Origin: an uncultured Desulfuromonadales bacterium
GTDB taxonomy: Bacteria; Desulfobacterota; Desulfuromonadia; Geobacterales; CAIOGM01
DNA length: 46,944 nucleotides
Assembly (NCBI GenBank): GCA_903929485.1
Contig: CAIYUY010000167.1
Location: forward strand, 1-46,944
Direction: 5' to 3'
Part shown: positions 8,680-18,213 of the stretch, piece by piece
How positions within the stretch are numbered: position 1 is the stretch's first letter
Layout: each line of letters begins with the position of its first letter
Translations under genes and position numbers: made by a program
The notes under the pieces: generated by a model
The model's input: only the letters and a program-made list of their open reading frames with translations
Told to the model about the DNA's origin: nothing
Databases searched by the model: none

Positions 8680-9878
8680 TGCAGGAAGTCAAACGCACCC
8701 CCATCGATGAGGGGATCATTGACCGTCTGTTGGGTCTGGACAGCTCAAAAATAGGCTTTTACTCCGACGTCAAGCAGAAGATTCAGGAGCTTGAAGCCGC
8801 CAACCTCAACCTCCGAACAAAACAGAACGAACTTCAGGCGATATTTGACGCCATCGGAGATGGGGTGGCCATCTACGACGACAACGGCTGCATCCAGTAC
8901 CGCAATCATGTCTGCCCACGCCTCTTTCCCATGGAGACCATGATCGGCTCCTCCTGCCGGTGGCTCCTCCATCCCGACCGGGAACAGCACACCCATGATG
9001 ATTGCATCGTGGCGGCGGCGTTAAACGGCGAGAGCCGCAACCTTGCCTTCACTACCTCGGAAAACGGACTCGCCCGCTATTTCGAGGCATCGGCCACCCC
9101 CATCAATGATTCGCACGGGGAACGCCGGGCATTGCTCTTTCTCCGGGAGGTGACTCAGCGACGCCTCCAGGAACTCCAGCTCATGCAGTCGGAAAAAATG
9201 GCATGTGTGGGGCTGCTGGCGGCCGGGGTAGCCCATGAGATCAACAATCCACTCACCTCCGTGGCAGGGTATGCCGAGGCGCTCATCCGACGGTTTCGAG
9301 ACGATCCGGAACTGGTGGAGGACCAACGGCTGGAAGTCTTTCACCGGTACCTGGAGGTGATCATCCGCGAATCCTACCGCTGCAAGGGGATCATCAACGG
9401 ACTTCTCACCTTCAGCCGCAAATCCGACGGCTCCACGGAGAACGTGGATATCAACAAGGTCGTGCGGGAAGTACTGGAACTGGTCCGTCCCAAGGCCGCT
9501 GCGGAAAGAGTAACCATTGAAGAGCGGCTTGCCCCGGAACTCCCCCCCATCCGGGGGGATGCGGCCGGACTCCGGCAGGTTTTCATGAATCTGATAATGA
9601 ACGCCCTCCAGGCAATTAACGGCGCCGGAGAGATCATCCTTACCAGCTTCACCCATGAAGAGAGAGTACTGGTTACGGTAAAGGACTCGGGGTGCGGCAT
9701 ACCGCAGGCGCTGCTGGATCAGATCTGGGACCCCTTTTTTACCACCAAAGCCGTCGGCCAGGGAGTCGGCCTGGGGCTGGCGGTAACCTACAATATCATC
9801 CACCGCCATGGAGGAGAAATCATCGTGGAAACCCGTGAGAATGAAGGTGCCTGTTTTACCGTGAGGTTACCGGCATGA
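8679..9878 (+). CDS. PAS sensor histidine kinase (NtrB-like)
   Basis: PAS region, HEINNPLTSVAGYAEAL H-box, HATPase motifs GLRQVFMNLIMNALQA, GQGVGLGLAV. Confidence 0.93.
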   Translation: MQEVKRTPIDEGIIDRLLGLDSSKIGFYSDVKQKIQELEAANLNLRTKQNELQAIFDAIGDGVAIYDDNGCIQYRNHVCPRLFPMETMIGSSCRWLLHPDREQHTHDDCIVAAALNGESRNLAFTTSENGLARYFEASATPINDSHGERRALLFLREVTQRRLQELQLMQSEKMACVGLLAAGVAHEINNPLTSVAGYAEALIRRFRDDPELVEDQRLEVFHRYLEVIIRESYRCKGIINGLLTFSRKSDGSTENVDINKVVREVLELVRPKAAAERVTIEERLAPELPPIRGDAAGLRQVFMNLIMNALQAINGAGEIILTSFTHEERVLVTVKDSGCGIPQALLDQIWDPFFTTKAVGQGVGLGLAVTYNIIHRHGGEIIVETRENEGACFTVRLPA

Positions 9879-11266
9879 CCGGAAATTCGGGAGGCAAGGG
9901 GATCAAGCTCCTCGTCGTCGAGGATGAGAGGCCGCTTCGGGAACTGCTCCGGGAGGAACTCTCCCGCAGCGGCTACAAGGTGGAGACCGCCGCCGACGGC
10001 ATCGAGGGGCTCGCCAAGTACGGCGTCGAGCTCTTCAATGTGGTTCTTCTGGATATCAGGATGCCGGGAATGGACGGGGTTGAGGTTCTCAGCCGGATGC
10101 GGTACGAGTCGACCTTGCCGGAGGTCATCGTCTTTACCGGCCACGGCACCATCGAGACCGCCGTGGAGTGCATCCGGCAGGGGGCCTACGATTATCTCAC
10201 CAAGCCGGTGAAGCTGGATGAACTGGAACTCGTCATCCATAAGGCCGCCGAAAAGAACCGGCTCCGCCTGGAGAACATCAACCTCAAACTGGAGGTGAGC
10301 AAATTCGAAAACCACCAGCTCGTCGGGAAAAGCTCGGCGATTCTGAAGGTTTTGGATATTGTCGCCCGGTGGGGGCGCGTGGACGAGCATGTGCTCATCA
10401 CCGGAGAAAGCGGCGCCGGCAAGGAACTGGTCGCCCGGGCGGTCCATGACGCCAGTCCCCGGCTGCACAAGCCCTTTGTGACGGTGAACTGCGGTCGGCT
10501 CAACGTTCATACCGCCGAAAGCGAACTCTTCGGTCATATGCAGGGGGCTTTCACCGGAGCGATGAAGGGACGGGCGGGGCTGTTCGAGTTGGCCGACACC
10601 GGCACCCTCTTCATGGATGAGGTCTCCGAGATGCCGCTGGACGTCCAGGTCAAACTCCTCCGGGTCCTGGAGACGAGCACCTTCCGCCGACTGGGGGGGA
10701 ATCGGGACATCAGCGTGGATGTCCGTTTCGTCTTCGCCTCCAATAAAAATCTCATGGAGTGCGTCAACCGGGGTGAGTTCCGTGAAGACCTTTACCATCG
10801 GGTCAACCTCCTCCTGGTGGATATCCCCCCTTTGAGGGAACGGAAAGAGGATGTCATCCCCCTGACCTGGTTCTTCCTCAAAACCTTCAATTCCGCGCAC
10901 AGCAACGCCTGGGAGATATCCGACGACGCAGTGGCGTCGCTGTGCGCCTACGATTGGCCGGGCAACGTGCGTGAACTGCGCAACACCATCCGGCGCGCCT
11001 GCATCCTTGCTCCGGAATCGGTCATCACCGCCGACCTTTTCCCCTTTGCCTCACCCCGACCGGCGCCTACGCCAATCCCCATGAATGTTACGCCGGTCGC
11101 CCCGGCAATGGCAACGCCATCGGCACAGCCACTTTGGGTCATGGAAAAGGCGCATATCCAACAGGTTCTGGAGCTGGTGGAGGGGAACAAGAGCAAGGCC
11201 GCCCGTATCCTGGAAATCGACAGGAAGACCCTTTACACCAAGCTGGAACGGTACGGTTTGAGTTGA
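9875..11266 (+). CDS. Sigma54-dependent response regulator (NtrC family)
   Basis: Receiver DIRMPGMDG; AAA+ GESGAGKE, GAFTGA, FMDEVSEMPLDVQ; C-terminal Fis HTH (NKSKAARILEIDRKTLYTKLERYGL). Confidence 0.96.
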   Translation: MTGNSGGKGIKLLVVEDERPLRELLREELSRSGYKVETAADGIEGLAKYGVELFNVVLLDIRMPGMDGVEVLSRMRYESTLPEVIVFTGHGTIETAVECIRQGAYDYLTKPVKLDELELVIHKAAEKNRLRLENINLKLEVSKFENHQLVGKSSAILKVLDIVARWGRVDEHVLITGESGAGKELVARAVHDASPRLHKPFVTVNCGRLNVHTAESELFGHMQGAFTGAMKGRAGLFELADTGTLFMDEVSEMPLDVQVKLLRVLETSTFRRLGGNRDISVDVRFVFASNKNLMECVNRGEFREDLYHRVNLLLVDIPPLRERKEDVIPLTWFFLKTFNSAHSNAWEISDDAVASLCAYDWPGNVRELRNTIRRACILAPESVITADLFPFASPRPAPTPIPMNVTPVAPAMATPSAQPLWVMEKAHIQQVLELVEGNKSKAARILEIDRKTLYTKLERYGLS

Positions 11267-11381
11267 GAGCCGGCAAAGGCACACTCCCCGGGATCTATAC
11301 TATGTGTATTTTTGCAACAGCTTCGCGGACGGGGTGGCGCGGCACACCCCAACTGTTTCAATTCTCTACAGCAGCACAACC

Positions 11382-12458
11382 ATGACTTCCCTGGACCTCC
11401 CTGAACTCCTCAGGCAGGAGGGGCTCTGTCATCCCGTTACCCTGACCCTCGCCGTCACCGGTCAGTGCAATCTGAACTGTTCCCACTGCTGGGTAGGAGC
11501 CGGCGCCCCCGCTTCACTCCCTCACCTGCCATCACCGGCGGCTCTTGCCATCATCCACGAATTCGCAGCTCTGGGGGGGAGGAGCATCCGCTTCACGGGG
11601 GGGGAGCTCCTCCTTCATCCCCAGTGGCTAACCTTGCTCACCTCTGCCCGACAGAGCAGGTATGACTCCATCTCCCTCCAGAGTAACGGCATCCTCTTCA
11701 CGGAGAAGAGTGCGATTGCGCTCCGTGAACTTGATTTCTCCGGAATCTCCATCCAGATAAGCCTTGACGGCGCAACAGCCGCGTCCCATGATCTGGTGCG
11801 AGGAAAAGGAGCTTTCTCAAAGGCTCTGAGGGGGATCAGCATGCTGACCAACGTCGGTCTCGGCCCCAGGGTGACCATCTTCCTCACGGAGATGCGCCAC
11901 AATCTGGAAGAGATTCCCGACCTGCTGGAACTTGCGGAAGCGCTGGGGGTCGCAGCCGTCGTCACCGGCGCCCTCGTCCGCTGCGGTCGGGCTTCTGAAC
12001 AGTCGAGGATCTCTCCTCCCGATCCGGAACAGTACCTGCGGCTGCTGGACCGGTTGGCGAACGATCAACCGTTTCGCCGTCGCTATGAAGAGATGGGGAC
12101 GACAGCAGCGGTGGAATGGCGAATGAATCCCACAGCCAGGCAGGAATGCTGCACCTTCATGAAAAACCCCTACCTGTCGCCCGACGGGGTGCTGTACCCC
12201 TGCACCCTCTGTCACGCAAAAGATTTCAGTGTCTCTGAAGTTTTCAAGAATGGACTCGTCGCCGCCTTTCGCGAAGCTGTTCCGCTCTGGTCATCCCTGA
12301 TGCAGATCAGCCGCCATAGGAGCAAAGCCCTGCCGGAGTGTCAAAACTGCCCTGAACAGGCAGCCTGCGCCGGTGGATGCATGGGACGGGCCTGGGGGAG
12401 TCACGGCAATCTCCTGACGGCGGATGACCGTTGCGAGGTGAGAAAGGCCGTAGGTTAA
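11382..12458 (+). CDS. Radical SAM/SPASM protein
   Basis: CNLNCSHCW; FTGGELLLHP; C-terminal CQNCPEQAACAGGC. Start at MTSLDLPEL assumed. Confidence 0.9.
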   Translation: MTSLDLPELLRQEGLCHPVTLTLAVTGQCNLNCSHCWVGAGAPASLPHLPSPAALAIIHEFAALGGRSIRFTGGELLLHPQWLTLLTSARQSRYDSISLQSNGILFTEKSAIALRELDFSGISIQISLDGATAASHDLVRGKGAFSKALRGISMLTNVGLGPRVTIFLTEMRHNLEEIPDLLELAEALGVAAVVTGALVRCGRASEQSRISPPDPEQYLRLLDRLANDQPFRRRYEEMGTTAAVEWRMNPTARQECCTFMKNPYLSPDGVLYPCTLCHAKDFSVSEVFKNGLVAAFREAVPLWSSLMQISRHRSKALPECQNCPEQAACAGGCMGRAWGSHGNLLTADDRCEVRKAVG

Positions 12459-12517
12459 AGCGGGGGTAATTTAGCTGAGCCACGTGGGAGAGGGAGTGAC
12501 TCTTCCTGTAAAAATGA

Positions 12518-12552
12518 AAAGAGCCGATCTGATTGCTCGAGATCGGCTCTTT
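12518..12552. terminator. Intrinsic terminator (for the Cys-rich ORF, possibly bidirectional)
   Basis: AAAGAGCCGATCT / AGATCGGCTCTTT perfect stem; T-rich tail in minus direction. Confidence 0.85.
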
Positions 12553-12576
12553 GTACCATATTTACCAATTCCAGTA

Positions 12577-12720
12577 TTATTCACTCTTTCCGGAACAGCA
12601 ATCTTCGTTGACTGCCTTGACCTGCCCTGTACTACAGCAGACCGGCTTCTGTTCAACTACTACGGTTTCTTTCTTCTCACCACATTTAGAACCTTCTTCT
12701 TTCGTTCCACATTTACACAT
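12577..12720 (-). CDS. 47-aa cysteine-rich, metallothionein-like small protein
   Basis: MCKCGTKEEGSKCGEKKETVVVEQKPVCCSTGQVKAVNEDCCSGKSE: 7 Cys of 47; own terminator. Confidence 0.65.
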   Translation of the reverse strand: MCKCGTKEEGSKCGEKKETVVVEQKPVCCSTGQVKAVNEDCCSGKSE

Positions 12721-13044
12721 GTTTCGTTTCCCCTTTTTTTCTTTGTTGCTTATGATCACCCATACTCTCATTTTTCAGCCACAAAGGCTAGTTTTAAAGC
12801 AGGGGTGAATTTGTTCTCCAGCGATCACTTGCCATCGCTGCTTGGCTCTGTCTCAGGGGAGACCGGGAAGAGACAGCCGGCCGCTTCCCGTTGAGAAAAG
12901 CCCCTCCCCCCTGATCACCGTGAACAACTGCACCATCATGGGGTGATGAGGATTTCGTAGACAACGGATCGGTCGCAGTCATCCGGAAAAATTTAACGAC
13001 TCTCGACTCCCGAATTCTTTACCATAAGCTGGACGGGGTACGAA

Positions 13045-13428
13045 CTAACGCCACTCCCATGAAGTCAAGGAGTACGGTGTTTCCTTGTTCCAAGATTGCC
13101 ACCAGACGACCGCCATCGCTGTTTTTTCCTGTCCGGCCCAAAGCACCTTCAATTTGAGACGGTAGCTCATTCCCGCGACAACTTGTTCTTCCACGCCGAG
13201 AATGGTGACCAGAGTCAACTGTTCAGTTACTGCGTTGTTCCCCTTCCGGATCACCTTTTCTTCTTCCTTGACCGCGAAGTTCGCGGCTGCGACCACCTCG
13301 GCTTTATCCGCAGCGGCAGGAGAATTAGCGCCAACGGCCTCCGGCTTTATTACCCGACAGCAGCAGGCGGACAATGAGGCCACGGAGATACAACCAAGGA
13401 TAGAGATTGAAATAAGCTGTTTTTTCAT
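13045..13428 (-). CDS. Small lipoprotein
   Basis: MKKQLISISILGCISVASLSACCC lipobox LSAC. Confidence 0.75.
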   Translation of the reverse strand: MKKQLISISILGCISVASLSACCCRVIKPEAVGANSPAAADKAEVVAAANFAVKEEEKVIRKGNNAVTEQLTLVTILGVEEQVVAGMSYRLKLKVLWAGQEKTAMAVVWWQSWNKETPYSLTSWEWR

Positions 13429-13827
13429 ATGATCCCCTTTATTTTCGCCGCCCCGAAAAGTCGCGCCATCGAAAGTGTCAACCTGTTTCGGGGTCACAAA
13501 TGCCGACTTTATCATCTCCCGGCAAGGGCTGTAAACTTTTATCTGATCCCGCCGGCTCTCTTGGTGGGAGTAACGGATGTAATCATGAATGTCCGCCTCG
13601 CCTTTCTCGTCACCTTCCCTCTCCCCACAAAGCATAAATTTCCTCATTGCTCCGGGACTCGCTCCCAGCCGACGGGGTAAAATTCCCCACTGTGTATAAT
13701 ATCCCTAGCGGCGATAAACCCATATTCACATAAAGCTGTTACATTATTCCCCGACATATCTACCCACCTCCCCCTGAAGCATACCGCGCAACGCCCATAA
13801 CATACCGTTTCCAAACCATTGTTACAA

Positions 13828-13845
13828 TTGGCATCTTCCTTGCTA
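13828..13845 (+). promoter_or_regulatory. Sigma54 (-24/-12) promoter of second ADH
   Basis: TTGGCATCTTCCTTGCTA; GG (13830-13831)-N10-GC (13842-13843). Confidence 0.85.
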
Positions 13846-13974
13846 TAGGATACTCATAGGATGCGGGGTGCAATAAAAGCAGCTTACAGCAATTACTTTT
13901 TGCAGCATCGCCCAGAAGAGAATAGAACGTAGTTTACCCAAAAGCAGCACACACCCCACAAGGAGGAAGCACCC

Positions 13975-15180
13975 ATGTCGCACAACAAAGACGTAAAACG
14001 GACCCTGAAGAACGAAAGACTGGAATACCCCATCAAGATGATGCACGCCTATCCTTCAGTAAATGTCGGCTGGGGCGCACATACCATGGTGGGCAACGAC
14101 GCCAGGGCTCTGGGGATGACCAATGCCCTCATCGTGACCACCGGCCTGAGAGGGACGGGGATTGTTGAGACCATCCAGGGGGTGCTGAAATCCGCCGGGG
14201 TCTCATCCGAAGTGTTTGACAAGGTAACTCCCAACCCCAAGGATTTTGAAGTCATGGCAGGCGCCAAAGTGCTGGCCGCCGGCAAATTCGACGGAATCAT
14301 CAGCCTGGGTGGCGGCAGTTCCCATGACGCCTGCAAGGCGATCAAACTCGTTCACAGCCACGATGGCCAGGATGTTCGGAGCTTTGAAGGAGCCTTCAAG
14401 GCCACCAAGGCCAACACGATTCCCCAACTGGCCATCAACTCCACGTCGGGTACCGGTTCGGAAATCTCCTGCTTCTCCATCATCAATCATACGGACAAAA
14501 AGTACAAGATGGCTCTCTTCGATCCCAACTGCACCCCCAGCAAATCAGTCAACGATCCGTTGATTCATCAATGCATGCCCGGCGACCTGGCCGGTTACAC
14601 CGGCATGGACGCCCTTGCCCACGGAGTTGAAGCAATCACTTCTCGTCTGGGAGTCGTCTCCGCCTACGGCCCCGGCCTGAGCGCCATCTCTCTGATTTTC
14701 GCCAACCTGCGTCAATCAGCCATGAACAGGAACAACGACAAAGCCATCGAAGCGATGGTCTGGGCGGAAATGGCGGCGGCCTACAGCTTCAATAGCGCCG
14801 GCCTGGGGCTGATCCACAGCATGGCTCATGCCTTGGGTGGAATGTATGACGCTCCCCATGGCCTCTGCAACGCCATCGGCCTTGGCCCGGTCATGAAGTT
14901 CAACCTCCCCGCCTGCCCCGAACGGTTCAAGATGATGGCGCAGGCAGCCGGTATTAACGTATGCGGCATGTCCGACATGCAAGCCGGTGACGCATTTATC
15001 AAGGCTTGCCTGGAACTGAAGGCGGATCTGGGGATCACCAAAACCTTCCGGGATCTCGGCCTGCTGGAGAAGGATATCGAAGGGCTCTCCCGTTTCTCCG
15101 TGAACGACATCTGCACCGAGGGAAACCCCACCGACACCGGCCTGCAGGATATGATCAAGATCTTCAATGAGTGCATGTAA
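13975..15180 (+). CDS. Iron-containing alcohol dehydrogenase
   Basis: SLGGGSSHDACKAIKLV, NSTSGTGSEIS, GLIHSMAHALGGMYDAPHGLCNA. Confidence 0.95.
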   Translation: MSHNKDVKRTLKNERLEYPIKMMHAYPSVNVGWGAHTMVGNDARALGMTNALIVTTGLRGTGIVETIQGVLKSAGVSSEVFDKVTPNPKDFEVMAGAKVLAAGKFDGIISLGGGSSHDACKAIKLVHSHDGQDVRSFEGAFKATKANTIPQLAINSTSGTGSEISCFSIINHTDKKYKMALFDPNCTPSKSVNDPLIHQCMPGDLAGYTGMDALAHGVEAITSRLGVVSAYGPGLSAISLIFANLRQSAMNRNNDKAIEAMVWAEMAAAYSFNSAGLGLIHSMAHALGGMYDAPHGLCNAIGLGPVMKFNLPACPERFKMMAQAAGINVCGMSDMQAGDAFIKACLELKADLGITKTFRDLGLLEKDIEGLSRFSVNDICTEGNPTDTGLQDMIKIFNECM

Positions 15181-15214
15181 GTTGCGCTGAGCCGTCAAGT
15201 TTTTCCGTAACCAT

Positions 15215-15265
15215 ATGCCGTCGGCCCCAAGGGAGAAAACCCTCAACGGGGTCGGCGGCATTATT
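15215..15265 (+). terminator. Probable terminator after second ADH
   Basis: ATGCCGTCGGCCCC ... GGGGTCGGCGGCAT followed by TATTTC. Confidence 0.65.
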
Positions 15266-15286
15266 TCATAGAGCTACGAGGCCACC

Positions 15287-16189
15287 ATGATCACGCAACA
15301 AGGGGTTAAGGATTTTCTCCAGACAGGTGGCTACATCGCCGACGACGCCATTGCCACCGCGGTTTTTCTGGCTCTCCGGATGGAAAAGCCGATCCTCATC
15401 GAAGGGCCTCCCGGTGTGGGGAAGACCGGTCTGGCCAAGGCGCTCTCGTCGGCGCTGGATTTTCCCCTGGTGAGGCTGCAATGCTACGAGGGAATTGACG
15501 AGGGAAAAGCGCTCTATGACTGGGAGTACGGCAAACAGTTGCTGTACACCCAACTGCTGCGCACCCAGTTGGACGGCTATCTCTCCGTCTCCGCCGACCT
15601 GCGCGAGGCGGTGGAGCGGTTGGCATCGGAAGAGAGCCTCTTCTTTTCCAAAAACTTTCTGGTGCAGCGCCCCATTCTCCGGAGTTTCCTGTCGGAGAAA
15701 CGCTCGTTACTCCTCATCGACGAGATCGACCGCTCCGACGACGAATTCGAGGCGCTCCTCCTGGAGTGCCTCAGCGACTTTCAGGTCTCCATCCCCGAAT
15801 TGGGGGTCATCGAAGCCAAGCGAAAGCCGTTGACGATCCTCACCAGTAACGGCACGCGGATGATCTCCGATGCTCTTCGCCGGCGCTGCCTCTATCTCTA
15901 CATCGGTTATCCCGAATTGGAGCGGGAAGTGGCCATCGTCCGGGTAAAATTCCCCGAACTCTGCGAAGTTCTGGCGGGACAGATGGTGGGATTCCTCCGG
16001 AAGGCCCGGGAGCTGAATCTGCGCAAACCACCCAGTGTCTCCGAAACCCTGGACTGGGCCCAAGTGTTGACGATCATGAAAGCCACGGAGCTTACCAGCG
16101 AGATAGTGGCCAATACGGTGGGGGTGATCGCCAAGCACCAGACGGACATCCTGAAGGTAACCGACTTGGCTCGGCAGGAATTGGGGTAG
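15287..16189 (+). CDS. MoxR-family AAA+ ATPase
   Basis: LIEGPPGVGKTGLAKAL Walker A; LLIDEIDRSDDEFEALLLE Walker B. Confidence 0.94.
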   Translation: MITQQGVKDFLQTGGYIADDAIATAVFLALRMEKPILIEGPPGVGKTGLAKALSSALDFPLVRLQCYEGIDEGKALYDWEYGKQLLYTQLLRTQLDGYLSVSADLREAVERLASEESLFFSKNFLVQRPILRSFLSEKRSLLLIDEIDRSDDEFEALLLECLSDFQVSIPELGVIEAKRKPLTILTSNGTRMISDALRRRCLYLYIGYPELEREVAIVRVKFPELCEVLAGQMVGFLRKARELNLRKPPSVSETLDWAQVLTIMKATELTSEIVANTVGVIAKHQTDILKVTDLARQELG

Positions 16190-16191
16190 CC

Positions 16192-17607
16192 ATGGAACGG
16201 ATCATAGCCCGCTTCGTTGCCGCTCTGCGTGAAAGCGGCATCCGGGTCTCCCCCGGTGAAACTCTGGATGCGGTTCAGGCCTTGGCCCTGGGGGGGATGG
16301 AAGGACGTAAATTGTCCCGGCAACTCCTCCGACTGACCATGGTGAAGAATCACAACGACATCCCCCTCTTCAATGATATCTTTAACCGTTTTTTCAGCCG
16401 CTTCAAACCTGACGAAGGGGAAGATGATCACCGTGGCCCGACTGATCTCCCCCTCGTAAACATGGAGGGGGAATTCAGCTACCTGGACCAATTGCAACAT
16501 GACGACCATGACGAACCGGGCCCACTCCTCAAATTCCATGGCGATATGGATCCTGAGGATCTGCAAGAGCTGAAAAGTCTCACGGAGATAGATCCCGATG
16601 ATTCGGACGGCCAGGAGATCATCGTGCAGATGAAGGGGTACCGGGGGAAGGCAAAGGCTCCCCGCCCCACACGGCGCTATACGCAAAACCCGCTTACCAT
16701 GGAGATAAATAAAAGCACCGGCGTCCAGCGAGGGATCACCTTTTCTCCCGAAGAGCAGGCCGCCATGCAGGATGTGGTTGCCCGGATGATGCTCCGCCTC
16801 CGTAAAGACATGCGAAGGATGAAAAACGATCAGAGCCGCGGCAAACTCCATGTCATCAAGACGATCCGAAAAAATTATCGCAATGACATGATCCCGTTCC
16901 AGGTGGCGTTGCGCCGCAAGCGTCGGGAAAAGCCGCGACTGGTGGTGCTCTGCGACGTCAGCTTTTCCGTAAGCCATGCTTCCCGTTTCATGCTGCTTCT
17001 GCTCCATACCCTGCACAACCAGATGCTGAATGTCCGGAGCTTCATCTTTAATCGGGAGGTGGCGGAGATCACCGAAATGCTGGCCAACATGCCGGTGAAC
17101 GACCTGATGGAGACCATCGACAAGGGGGATATCGTCGATCCGGACGAAAACAGCAGCTTCGGCACGGTTTTTCTCAACTTCAAGAGCAGGTATCTGGAAA
17201 ATATCAGGGGAAGGCCGGCCTTCATCATCCTGGGGGACGGCCGGAATAACTACGGTGAAGCCAATGACTGGGTGCTGGACGAACTCCGGGAAAAAGCGCG
17301 CTATATCCTCTGGCTTACCCCGGAAGAGCGCGAGACGTGGAGTCGCGGCGACTGTCTTATGGAGACCTACGGCTCCTATTGTGATAAGGTGGAGGTCGTT
17401 AAAACGGTGGAAGAGTTGGGCCAGGTGGTGGAAGAGCTGCTGAGGGACATCTACGCCGACCAAGCCCATCCCCTGGACCGAAAACTCTTGCGGGAAACCA
17501 AGGCCGCCGAAGCTGCCCAATCGTCAAATTATCAGGATTATTACACCCGTGGCTCCGGATCGGGGAGTCAACCGGCCTTTGACCCTGGCGGTCGGAGCCA
17601 CTGGTAA
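16192..17607 (+). CDS. VWA-domain (CoxE-like) protein
   Basis: VVLCDVSFSVSHASRF MIDAS-like motif; adjacent to MoxR. Confidence 0.9.
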   Translation: MERIIARFVAALRESGIRVSPGETLDAVQALALGGMEGRKLSRQLLRLTMVKNHNDIPLFNDIFNRFFSRFKPDEGEDDHRGPTDLPLVNMEGEFSYLDQLQHDDHDEPGPLLKFHGDMDPEDLQELKSLTEIDPDDSDGQEIIVQMKGYRGKAKAPRPTRRYTQNPLTMEINKSTGVQRGITFSPEEQAAMQDVVARMMLRLRKDMRRMKNDQSRGKLHVIKTIRKNYRNDMIPFQVALRRKRREKPRLVVLCDVSFSVSHASRFMLLLLHTLHNQMLNVRSFIFNREVAEITEMLANMPVNDLMETIDKGDIVDPDENSSFGTVFLNFKSRYLENIRGRPAFIILGDGRNNYGEANDWVLDELREKARYILWLTPEERETWSRGDCLMETYGSYCDKVEVVKTVEELGQVVEELLRDIYADQAHPLDRKLLRETKAAEAAQSSNYQDYYTRGSGSGSQPAFDPGGRSHW

Positions 17608-17636
17608 GGCGCAAGTCAATAAAAAGGAGTAAGAGA

Positions 17637-17873
17637 ATGAGTTGTGACGACAAGAATCACCAGATGCATATGTGTGCTCTCAAGAGACGGGGACTTGAAG
17701 AGTGTATCGAAAACTTTTCCAACAAACCCACGGTTCAATGCCGAAAGTGCGGTGTCATGGCCAACAGCTCGCAAAACCTCTGCGCCGCTCACCTGCTCCA
17801 GGAGGCCCCCAATGTGGAAGGAGGCCATGGCAACGTGGCTCTCGATGAGGTGGGAGAACCGCACTCGGGATAG
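17637..17873 (+). CDS. Small Cys-rich hypothetical protein
   Basis: 78 aa with CRKCGVMANSSQNLC; SD-like AAAAAGGAGTAAG upstream. Confidence 0.6.
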   Translation: MSCDDKNHQMHMCALKRRGLEECIENFSNKPTVQCRKCGVMANSSQNLCAAHLLQEAPNVEGGHGNVALDEVGEPHSG

Positions 17874-17901
17874 GTAGTTGAAACTAAAAAAGAGGCATGA
17901 C

Positions 17902-18033
17902 ATGAAAGAGAGAACCGGCGTTACCACCTTAAAGGGGAATCCCGTCACCCTGCTGGGCCCGACGCTGCAGGTGGGGGGGGCACCTATTGTTACCAGGCAG
18001 CTCCCCATGGACGGCATCCGCGGAGGATACTAA
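17902..18033 (+). pseudogene. Tpx-like (thiol peroxidase) N-terminal remnant, 43 aa
   Basis: Manual translation MKERTGVTTLKGNPVTLLGPTLQVGGAPIVTRQLPMDGIRGGY*; first ~28 aa resemble Tpx N-terminus (KGNPVTLLG..L.VG..AP). Confidence 0.5.
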
Positions 18034-18048
18034 ACAAGGAGGATCGTC

Positions 18049-18213
18049 ATGAGCCGGATGCTGCTTGCCGCGGGGAGATATGTTCAAGGGGCGAAAGCCT
18101 TGAGGGAAATCGGGACGCACGCCGCCCGGTTCGCCGTGACTCCGCCCATGGTGGAGGCCGCCATCATCACCGCCGATGCCCTGGGAACGGCATACCGGAG
18201 GTCCCCGCGGTGA
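18049..18213 (+). pseudogene. Glycerol-dehydrogenase-like N-terminus fused to C-terminus, 54 aa
   Basis: Manual translation MSRMLLAAGRYVQGAKALREIGTHAARFAVTPPMVEAAIITADALGTAYRRSPR*; GRYVQG...L.EIG is GldA-like N-terminus, VTP.MVEAAI..ADALG is GldA-like C-terminus. Confidence 0.5.

Noticed and set aside
9788-10900. 370-aa minus-strand ORF
   Set aside because: Antisense to the NtrC-type regulator; no domain.
12460-12480. Second MCE/terminator-like signals after the radical SAM gene
   Set aside because: Only the 12518-12552 hairpin is convincing.
15907-17520. 537-aa minus-strand ORF
   Set aside because: Antisense to MoxR and VWA genes, no recognisable domain.
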